Shown: positions 56,567-64,000 of the stretch, in pieces
How the letters are laid out: each line of letters begins with the position of its first letter
How positions within the stretch are numbered: position 1 is the first letter of the stretch
From: Vigna angularis
Lineage: Eukaryota > Streptophyta > Magnoliopsida > Fabales > Fabaceae
Direction of reading: 5' to 3'
Length of the DNA: 64,000 nt
Assembly: GCF_016808095.1 (NCBI RefSeq)
Contig: NC_068971.1
Span: 8,754,501-8,818,500, forward strand
The notes under the pieces: model-generated
Databases searched by the model: none
Told to the model about the DNA's origin: nothing
Seen by the model: only the letters and a program-made list of their open reading frames with translations
Program-made: the position numbers and the translations under genes

Positions 56567-57403
56567 TTGTTAAGTGGTTTCTTTATTTTGCATATGGATG
56601 TCAACAATCAATTGATTGGGGCAGAAATTCTTTCACTAGCGGAGGCAGATGTTCCCTCTGAGGATCTTGTCTTCCACAAGTTCTACACAAACAAAATGAG
56701 CTCTACTACTAAATCGAAGAAAAAGAAAAAGAAGTCAGTTGATGAGGAGGCAGTCGAGGAGTTGTTTGATATTGATGATGGTGAGGTTGATGGTGGGGAT
56801 GAAAGTGCTAATGAAGAGATAAAGAATCTGTTGGATTCTACTGATCCATCTTTGGGACCAGACACTGACTATGATTATGATGATTTGGATGAAGTTGCCG
56901 GTGAGGAAGATGATGACTTGATTGGTGATGTTAGTGATGGTGAGATGGGTATAGGGGAGGAAGATCATGCTCCAATTGACAATGTTGGCAGTGATGATAA
57001 TGTTAATGCTGATGATGATGTCATTGATATTGAAATTGCAGATGTTGATGATTTGGAACCAGTCTTCTACTTTCCAACACAGTCTTCTACTTTCCAACAT
57101 CATGTTCACAAGAAACCCCTTGAATACATCATTGATGAATCATTATTTTATTCACTTCATTTAGTTTATTGTGCTAGAATTAATCAGGGAATTGTGCTTA
57201 ATTGTCCAGTATTTTCCCATTTTACTGAATTGAGCCTAATCCGATCAGAAATTCTTATTTTAATTAATTTGAATTATCTGAAACGAATTATTTACATTAT
57301 TGAGTGTATGAAAAATTTTGGAAAATATTTTTGGACATTTAGGCTTTCTGTACAAATTCCCAATTCCTCTCGGGTAATCGTTTACAGGGGCAGAAGTGCC
57401 TAA
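56567..57403 (+). pseudogene. C-terminal fragment of a NOC1/MAK21 (SWA2/CEBPZ-type) nucleolar gene
   Basis: A 278-residue open frame. Its first ~175 residues resemble the C-terminus of plant NOC1/MAK21-family proteins (Arabidopsis SLOW WALKER2), which act in 60S ribosome assembly: AEADVPSEDLVFHKFYTNKM, a KKKKKK basic run, then long acidic stretches (EELFDIDDGEVDGGDES, DYDYDDLDEVAGEEDDD). The large N-terminal CBF domain is missing and the normal basic tail is lost after about 57090, where AT-rich unrelated sequence takes over. The fragment lies between a MULE-like terminus and a dispersed hairpin repeat, so gene-fragment capture (Pack-MULE style) is likely. The ATG at 56567 or 56594 is unlikely to be a native start. 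Confidence 0.65.
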
Positions 57404-57535
57404 AAGTCAGTTTTTTTGCCAATGGTGACCTGTGTTCACCTGACTGAGTACCTGTGTTGGACTTTCTGTACATATTTGCAATTCCTCTCGGGTAATCGTT
57501 TACAGGAGTGCTGTAAACGATTACCAGTGTTGCGT
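57340..57535 (+). repeat. dispersed TAATCGTTTAC hairpin repeat
   Basis: Fourth copy of the repeat in the 5.7-kb MULE. It contains CACCTGACTGAGTACCTGTG, GGACTTTCTGTACA twice, and a perfect 14-bp inverted repeat GTAATCGTTTACAG / CTGTAAACGATTAC with loop GAGTG. Confidence 0.85.
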
Positions 57536-57747
57536 GAATGTTGTGTCAACTTGTGTGTCTTCGTTTGAGTTCAATTCTTATCCGTTTTGCATGCAATTTT
57601 TTTTCATAGTTTCGTCTGGATGTCTATTTTCACGTATAGTTTTTACTTTGTTCAAATTCGTTTTTTGCTGTTCCCAGTATTTATTTTACTCTCCTATGTC
57701 AGTCTAGTGATTACTGTTTGAGTGACTACTAAATTGTTTGCATTGTT

Positions 57748-59859
57748 TGATACTTGTGGTGGCTGGAATTGATCATTGGACGGTGCTAAGACCTCCCAAC
57801 ACTCAAAAGATTCAACACTCATATTGGCACATTTTATACCACATTCCAAGAAGCAAATTACGTCCACATGGATCTCCAAATGCAAGCAAGCATCATTTTT
57901 AATTGGACAAGAATAGAGTGCCACGGCTGCATGCTTTCTAATTCAGAATTTTGCAAGTAATACAACACATGGGAGCCTACACCTAGCTTTGGAAAAGAAA
58001 GAAGCCTTCACTTTGTTGAAAGAAGAGAAGCAATTTTCGTTCCTTTCTTATAAAAGCAAACGGCCATTGTGAGAATAATGGAAGGGGCCACCACTTTTGA
58101 AAACTCACGTAAGGGGAGTGGAGTTAATGAAATGCTGAATGGTTTTCTCCATTTGTTTATAAAATTGTTAGAAAACACATGGCCCCTTTTCACAAAAAGT
58201 TGATTAAACATTTGTTGAGAGTGAAGAAAACACACGGCACCTTCAAAGATGAAAAGGAACTCATGGAACAAACAAAAACAACACTCGGCCCCATATGTTG
58301 TCAAACATCAACCAAAGAGATTGGAATAGTAGTAGGAGCTACATGAAAGGTTACGTTTTAATAGAAGCTTGGATTGCAGATTTATTTTAATTCTCATCTC
58401 TTCCAATCCACACAAGTTTTGGTTCTAGATTTTCAATGGGAAGAGAAACTCATGGTTGATTCCAGTAGAAGAGAGTTTCGTTCCAGCTGTAATGTGTTAA
58501 GGGAGAAGATCACGTTCCAGCTCCTCAAAAATCCAGCAGCTTCAATGTGCTACATGCAACAGCTCATGGCCATGGCAGCAGCTTGGAATGGAAGTAGAGT
58601 CCACTTTGGTTGGAAGGAAGCGTTGTTGGCAATAAGAAGATTGGAGCAGCTGCCACCTAAAGAGGAAACCATCTTTCACACATCCAGCATAGGTAGGAGT
58701 TTACGGGAAAAGAAGGAAAGAAAGCCAAAGAATTTTTGGATGGAAGAAGGGACCACCTTTGTTAAGAAACCCACGGCCATGGACATTTATTTTTGCAGTA
58801 AGCATAACTTTAAATGGATGGAGGGGTAGCATGTTGTTACGGTTTTGAGAGGAGAGGTAATGCAGCAAGCTTACATGGTGTCACGGCCCACATGGAAAGA
58901 AAAGCTTTTGGATTTTCAATTTGGTTGTAGCATATTAGAAGCTCACGGTGCAGCAAAGAGAAGGGAGAAGGAGATGTTGAACAATCCAATAGTTTGGGAG
59001 ATGAGACAAGTGAGGTAGAAAATGGAGGACCCCACCTTCTTGACTTTGGCACACCCAAGGAGCTCAATAGCTGAACATTTGACAAAAGAAATTTCTTGAA
59101 ACAAGGATCTGCCAATTAGAGACAACAAACGTGAAGCTTGAAGGAATTCACGAGCTGCCAATTGGAGATAAAGCAAAACAACCAAGCTGAATTGAAGGAG
59201 GATTATACTGGAATTGGTCCAGAAAAGTGGCTATAAATTGAAAGCCAAGCAGCAGAGAAGACTATGAGATTTTAGTGTAGTTTAGGTGTAGTGTAAGAAA
59301 CTCACGGTCTGGGAGGAGGCTTCTGCCTCTTCCTTTCCTTTTCCAGTTCCATTTTCAAACAGTGCAAAATGCAATTTCATTTCTGAGCGTGTAGTGTATT
59401 ATGAGACAGTTTGTTAGTTTTATTTTGGAATATTATTTTCAAGTGTTAAATCTTTTAATGAATTTCATTTTCAGTTCTATGTTTTTATTTTATCTGTTGT
59501 ATTTTATCGTTTAGCAGTTGTTAAATTTTGTCATTGCATTTTAATTTCAAACGTCGTTTTTAATCTGTGATAAATTTTATTTGCGATCAAGTGGTTCTAT
59601 TTTTACCGTTTTCTATCTTTTAGTTTTTACCGTGGTTAAATTTTATTTCAGTGTTTTAAATTTTGTTTTATTTAATTTCCAGTTCCAATTTTATTTTACC
59701 GCATTCAACCAAAACACCAAACCCCCCCCCCCTTCGTGTTATAAATCTGAGACTGAACCACCAACATTTGGTCCTTGAGAGACGACCTAGGAGTCACTTC
59801 CTAGTTATACTGCATAATTTAATTACAATAAAATTTGTATGACCGCGACAGTCTTATCA
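57748..59859 (+). repeat. 5' LTR of an Athila-type element (start tentative)
   Basis: The 3' end is well placed: ...GTCTTATCA followed within a few bases by the primer-binding site. A TATA-like GGCTATAAATTG lies near 59230. The start is set at TGATACTTG (57748) only because it is an inverted match to the ...TATCA end; the other LTR lies outside the window. Length of about 2.1 kb fits Athila LTRs. Short ORFs inside look random. Confidence 0.55.
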
Positions 59860-59864
59860 AATTT

Positions 59865-59882
59865 TGGCGCCGCTGCCGGGGA
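59865..59882 (+). promoter_or_regulatory. retroelement primer-binding site (tRNA-Asp type)
   Basis: TGGCGCCGCTGCCGGGGA is complementary to the 3' end of plant tRNA-Asp with one mismatch, as in Athila elements. It sits six bases after the LTR end. Confidence 0.85.
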
Positions 59883-60325
59883 CCAATAACGGTTCGGTTT
59901 TAGATTTTTGTTGTATAAAGTTTTGTTCTGTTAATATGTTTGTTTTGTGTGTTTTGTCTTGTATATTTTTGTAGGCGACAATGACACCTTCAGCAAATTT
60001 TGGCGGCGTTGTCACTTCAGTTCAGGTTTCTTTTAGATTTTTACAGTGTTAATATATGTTGTGTTAATATATGTTTAGTCTTTTATATTTTTGTTGTGTT
60101 GTGTTTTGTATTATGTCTGTTAAATAAAAAAAAATTAAATTAAAAAAAAAATTAAAAAAAAAATTTATTATGTTCTGTCTTTTGTGTGCGTGTAACATGT
60201 ATAAATGTGTTGTGTTTAGTGGTTGTTTTTGGAAATTTCAATTGATGTAAATATTGGTTTTCCCCATGTTATGTTTCTATATGTTTGGCTTAATCTTTGT
60301 TGATGAGGAAGTCCAAGTCTGAGAC

Positions 60326-61603
60326 ATGTTTTGCACTACACTAGAGGAGATGACAGATTCTCAAGACTGGATGTATGATTTAGTCAAGTGTCTTCCCAAA
60401 TTCCTTGGGTTGGCACATGAAGATCCATACAGGCACCTCAAGGAGTTTAGCTTGGTGTGTTTGTCTATGAGGCCTGCTGGTGTTTCAAAGGAAACAGTGT
60501 TGATAAAAATGTTTCCCATGTCCCTTCAAGATGAAGCAAGAGACTGGTTCATATACCAGTATCCTTTTAATAGTTGGCAGGAAACACAACAAAAATTCTT
60601 CGACAAGTTCTTTCCAGCAGCAAAGGTGACCAGCATTAGGATGAAGATCACTGCCATTGAGCAGTTTCAAGAAGAAAGCCTGGCAGATTATTGGGAGAGG
60701 TTTAACAGGCTCTGCACAACTTGTCCAAACCACCAAATTCCAGAGCATTTGCTCTTGACTTATTTTTATGAAGGGCTCTTGGACAATGAAAGGATACTTG
60801 TGGATGCAGCTATTGGTGGATGTTGGATGGATATAACCCCAACAGAAGCGAGGAAATTGCTCTGCAAGCTGGCTGGTGAAAGTCCAATTGAGGTAGCAAA
60901 GGAAGAACCTGAGCAGCTTGTTCTGGATTCTGACACTGATAGCCCTGAGGATGCAGCTGATAACTTGGAGTTTGGTAAGAAACTTCTCAGTGAGCAAAAA
61001 CAGGTTTATTCTGAACCTGAGATTCCAATTTTACCTGATTTGCCTACACATTCAAATGCATGTGATTTGACGCACATTGATTCTATAGGGTTTATGACTG
61101 ATACTGATACAAATTCGATTGATCATTCTAAAATTTTTAATTCAGTGTCAGCCATTGAACCCATTGGTCAAAGTCACGTCAATATTGATTTTGAAGGAGA
61201 AATTGTGCAATCTGATGATTTTATAAAGTTAGGACTAAACTTTGATTTAACACAGTTTTCTGAAAATTTTGAATGTGATTGCGAATCTGGTTCTTGCTCC
61301 ATTTGTGCTGAAATTGATTATGCATTACAGCCAAACTCTAAGTTTATTACCGATGCTATTAATTGTGAGTTTGATGACAAGGATGCAGAGTTCAAAAAGA
61401 ATGCAGGTGATGACATTAAGGAATGCATGATTAATGAAGAAGAGATATTCCTGCAACAGTTTGCTGTGAGAAGAAAGAAGAAACATCTTGCTATGGATGA
61501 TAAAGCTATACTGATGAAGCAGTTCCTCTTAACATTTTCTCTGCTGAATCATGTGATGGAAAGCATATCCCTGATTGTCCAAATTTGGCAACTGCCACCA
61601 TAA
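60326..61603 (+). CDS. Athila-type Ty3/gypsy gag-like protein
   Basis: A 425-residue frame. Residues 20-190 show the Athila/Tat retrotransposon gag domain: LPKFLGLAHEDPYRHLKEF, then MFPMSLQDEARDWFIY, WQETQQKFFDKFFPAAK, ESLADYWERFNRLCTTCPNH, LLLTYFYEGL and DAAIGGCW. The C-terminal half is acidic and low in motifs, with a single Cys-rich patch (CDCESGSCSIC) that is not a standard CCHC knuckle. The frame ends with a stop and no protease, RT or integrase follows within 2.4 kb, so the copy is probably non-autonomous. The element continues past the window. Confidence 0.85.
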   Translation: MFCTTLEEMTDSQDWMYDLVKCLPKFLGLAHEDPYRHLKEFSLVCLSMRPAGVSKETVLIKMFPMSLQDEARDWFIYQYPFNSWQETQQKFFDKFFPAAKVTSIRMKITAIEQFQEESLADYWERFNRLCTTCPNHQIPEHLLLTYFYEGLLDNERILVDAAIGGCWMDITPTEARKLLCKLAGESPIEVAKEEPEQLVLDSDTDSPEDAADNLEFGKKLLSEQKQVYSEPEIPILPDLPTHSNACDLTHIDSIGFMTDTDTNSIDHSKIFNSVSAIEPIGQSHVNIDFEGEIVQSDDFIKLGLNFDLTQFSENFECDCESGSCSICAEIDYALQPNSKFITDAINCEFDDKDAEFKKNAGDDIKECMINEEEIFLQQFAVRRKKKHLAMDDKAILMKQFLLTFSLLNHVMESISLIVQIWQLPP

Positions 61604-62249
61604 CCAGGGAAGTTTTCCTATTCCTTCTTCCCTTAATTTTCTTAGTTTATGAATTAGGGGAGAATTCTGATTTTCTTAGTTTACGACTTGTTATTTTTTT
61701 TTTTTTATATTTAAAAAAAAAAAACAAAAAAAAACAAAATTTTAAAAAAAAATGTATGTTCTCTTTCACGTGTGTTATTTTCTTAATGTATGTATTGTAA
61801 ATATGTGTTTTGTCTGTTGTTTTTTTTACATTTGCGTTTTATGTGTTTTAATTTTTTGTGTTCGATATTAGGTTTTTTGTTTTGTTAAATTATGTGTTCT
61901 GTTTTTATTTATTTATTTAGTTTTTTTTTATAATAATAAAAAAAAATCAGAGAGTAAAGTTGCTGTAATAGGGCAGAGTATATAGTTTGTGCTGAAATAC
62001 TAATTTGAGTGCATTTATTAATAATAAAAAAAAAACAATGCAAAAATACATAAAAACATAATAATGATGTTCGGGGTTCGATCATTTCTGATCGTTAATA
62101 TTACAAACCATATAAAAAAAACATAAAAAAAATTAAAAACATAAAAACATAAAAATTAATTGTCCATATTACAGTCCTCATTAATATTCTGGCCACACTC
62201 GGCCATCAAAAACATAAAAAAAAAATAATAAGAAAATAAAAAAAAAAAT

Positions 62250-62782
62250 TCAACGAAAGAATTGTCGAGCTGGTTGTGGTGGTCTAAGGGAGAGCTCCGT
62301 TGAGGGAGCTCTGGTACGAAAAGTCACGAGCGGAGGCGGAGGAATCTCTGTTTCTGGATCGATTATGATGGGAATGGGGAAGAGGTCCAACAGCCTCGGT
62401 GCCCTCATTATTACCCAGTCGTATTCTTTCAACCAAAAAAAAAAATGTGTTAATTTTAATAGAAAAAAAAATTCAATAAAATTGAGATCTGATGAGAGTT
62501 CTTACCATACATGTACAGCGGTAGTTGTGAAAACTGAGTGCCAGTGGGGTCTATCTCTGCTTGCCAGCGCCTGACCCGATTGCCGTGGTTGTTGAACCAG
62601 CAGTGCACGTTGTATTCGCTGGCATCTCCGAAGGTCCTTAGTCGAGACGTGATCTCGACGATTTGCGCTCGGCTTGGATGAGTGACCCCATAATTGAAGA
62701 TGTTGGTCATCATCTTGACCTGATCATCTGTTGGACGCCACCGCTGACTTGTGTATCTCTCGATTTCCATCTCGCTCATCAT
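62250..62782 (-). CDS. WUSCHEL-type (WOX) homeodomain protein encoded antisense in the Athila-type element
   Basis: Coding exons 62506-62782 and 62250-62425 join in phase across an 80-base GT-AG, T-rich intron to give 150 aa. Residues 11-75 align over the full WOX homeodomain: RWRPTDDQVKMMTNIF, PSRAQIVEITSRLRTFG, then NVHCWFNNHGNRVRRW in recognition helix 3. The core residues W48, F49, N51 and R55 are kept; K53 and A54 are changed. The rest is short and Pro-rich, without a recognised WUS box. A 5' leader exon appears to end at donor AG/GTAAGT (63430) and join acceptor TTTTAG at 62786. An ATG in that exon (63487) is out of frame and would be an upstream ORF. WOX proteins are plant transcription factors controlling stem-cell fate. 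I infer a captured host gene, or a lineage-specific extra ORF of this retroelement. Confidence 0.75.
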
Positions 62783-63429
62783 ATTCTAAAACATGGAAAA
62801 AATGAAAAAAAAAATAATAAAAGCAGAAAAACAAGAAGCATAAAAAAATTAGATTAGTTTTGTGTTTTCTTTATTTGTTCTTGTTTCCTTTTAGATTTAT
62901 TTTGTCCAGTCTGTATTTGATGTTTCAGTGTCTTGTCTTTGATCTGTTTCACGGTCTTTGCAAAAGGGTCCTAAACGGATCTACGTCCAGTTGTCCAGTT
63001 GTCCTTGTCCATATTGTTCTTGTATATTATGTTTCTGTGTTTATTTTGTTTTAAGCGGGGTACGTGGCGTTGTTCTACCCGATTGTCTCTGCCATACCTT
63101 CAAACGAAGGGAGATTAACGTCTGGTTTCCAGCCGATATACCCCTTTAATTTTAAGACAATTGTGTTTTATTTGTTTTAAGTGTTTTTTTTTTGTTGTTT
63201 AGAAAAAAATTGAAAAGGAGAAGAAGGAAAGCAGGAAATGGAAAATAAAAGGCAGAAAGAAAAGAAGAACGAAGTGCATAAAGGAAAAGAATAACGGAAA
63301 GCTTTAAAGGGAGAGCAGGAAAGCATAAAAGAAAATAATCGGCAAAAGAGAGAAATAAAGCAGAGAGAGCGTAAAAGAAAGAAATTACATGAAAGGAAAG
63401 AAAGGTAGATCTAGGTGCAGATGACTTAC

Positions 63430-63585
63430 CTGGAGAAGTAGGCTGGCAGAGAAGCTCCTCGCCGATCTCGGACTCTTCAGAAGGCACGGTAGCAGAGGCT
63501 CCGCGCAGACTCCAGACGCTCAGAGGAGAGAGGAGGAGAGAGAAGAGAGAGAAGACAGGAGCAGAGAGAGTGAGAAGTCAGAAAT
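63430..63585 (-). other. 5' leader exon of the WOX-like gene
   Basis: On the minus strand a TC-rich leader (TCTCTCTTCTCTCC-like) runs to a strong donor CCAG/GTAAGTC at 63430. The intron to 62786 would be 644 bases. The exon start is set by distance from the TATA-like box and is uncertain. Confidence 0.5.
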
Positions 63586-63608
63586 GTTGCTCGACGCTGA
63601 GGAGTGCC

Positions 63609-63616
63609 CTATTTGT
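63609..63616 (-). promoter_or_regulatory. TATA-like box for the WOX-like gene
   Basis: TACAAATA on the minus strand within GGCTACAAATAGGGC, about 30 bases ahead of a pyrimidine-rich leader. Confidence 0.45.
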
Positions 63617-63699
63617 AGCCAAAATTCTGTCACTGTAGCAACAGTGCCGGTCATTCCCACCGAAACTGTTGCCACGGTACCGGTCTTCTCCTTTTCCAA

Positions 63700-63740
63700 A
63701 ATAAAAAAAAAATAAAAATAAAAATAAAAATAAAAAATAA
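63700..63740. repeat. (AAAAAT)n low-complexity run
   Basis: About 40 bases of AAAAAT/AAAAATA units on the + strand, upstream of the WOX-like promoter. Confidence 0.9.
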
Positions 63741-63751
63741 AACAAATTAGC

Positions 63752-63830
63752 ATCTACTGATGGGTGCTAGGTGATTTAGACATCTGCTGATGGATGTCAT
63801 TGATAACATCTACTGATGGATGTTACTGAA
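63752..63830. repeat. three tandem ACATCTACTGATGGATGT units
   Basis: Three units about 29 bases apart, each an imperfect palindrome (ACATC...GATGT). The first is variant (GCATCTACTGATGGGTGC). They lie in the 3' part of the Athila-type element. Confidence 0.85.
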
Positions 63831-63899
63831 AATTTCTTCCCTTTTTCCTACTTTTTATTGCACTTGTTTATCTTATTTCACTGCTCTGAAATTGATAAT

Positions 63900-64000
63900 C
63901 TGATGATTGTGACACACTGAGGACATTGTGTGATTTAAGTGTGGTCTACTGGGAAGAAATTCTGTTTTTTCTGTTAGTTTCTGTTAGTTTGTATTTTGTG
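63900..64000 (+). other. Athila-type element, downstream non-coding part
   Basis: Contains TGACACACTGAGGACATTGT and GATTTAAGTGTGG, resembling sequence often found ahead of the polypurine tract of legume Athila/Ogre-type elements. The element runs off the window. Confidence 0.4.

Noticed and set aside
63152..63487. 111-aa ORF starting MPSEESEIGEELL as the true N-terminus of the WOX-like protein
   Set aside because: Splicing at the strong donor (63430) to the acceptor at 62786 puts it out of frame with the homeodomain. It is better treated as an upstream ORF unless transcripts show another junction.
1..64000. CRISPR arrays, operons, tRNA genes
   Set aside because: No spacer-repeat arrays or tRNA cloverleaf sequences recognised. 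Spliced genes and plant transposons show a nuclear plant genome.

Overview
The window is plant nuclear DNA from an eudicot. The introns are GT-AG, the intergenic DNA is AT-rich, and most of the sequence is transposable elements. A phaseoloid legume (Vigna/Phaseolus type) is my best guess, an inference from the repeat families rather than a marker I can prove. Seven host genes or gene remnants lie among at least ten mobile elements.

Layout: (1) 1-2.3 kb, LSM6, intact, + strand. (2) 3.6-4.3 kb, a broken MATE transporter fragment. (3) 4.49-10.20 kb, a 5.7-kb Mutator-like element (MULE) with ~180-bp inverted ends and a perfect 9-bp target duplication. (4) 10.6-34.0 kb, three tandem minus-strand short-chain dehydrogenase/reductase (SDR) genes with the same five-exon plan. 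SDR1 is compact. SDR2 carries a Ty1/copia element in intron 3. SDR3 carries a young Ty3/gypsy chromovirus in intron 2, and that element is itself split by a Cassandra TRIM. All exons of all three genes remain in frame. SDR1 and SDR2 lie in two adjacent ~10-kb duplicated units, so each unit shows the pre-insertion site of elements found in the other. (5) 37-38.4 kb, a non-autonomous hAT element and a solo LTR. (6) 39.96-46.9 kb, a complete 19-exon mitochondrial NAD-malic enzyme gene (59-kDa/NAD-ME2 type, 601 aa), minus strand. (7) 50.75-55.48 kb, a two-exon gene for an 84-aa mitochondrial-type protein, with a five-copy tandem repeat in its 4.5-kb intron. These two genes appear to be neighbours in Arabidopsis too. 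(8) 56.0-57.5 kb, one MULE-like terminus next to a C-terminal fragment of a NOC1/SWA2 nucleolar gene. (9) 57.7-64 kb, the 5' part of an Athila-type Ty3/gypsy element: LTR, tRNA-Asp-type primer site and gag, with no pol visible. Downstream of gag, on the opposite strand, lies a spliced gene for a 150-aa WUSCHEL-type (WOX) homeodomain protein with its own TATA-like box and leader.

The WOX-like gene inside an Athila-type element is the most unusual feature. The next most informative is the SDR cluster, where nested insertions in introns and paralogous empty sites give an order of events. The SDR genes probably act on small carbonyl substrates in the cytosol. NAD-malic enzyme and the small protein are probably both mitochondrial. 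No tRNA, rRNA gene or CRISPR array was recognised, apart from the 5S-like parts of Cassandra.
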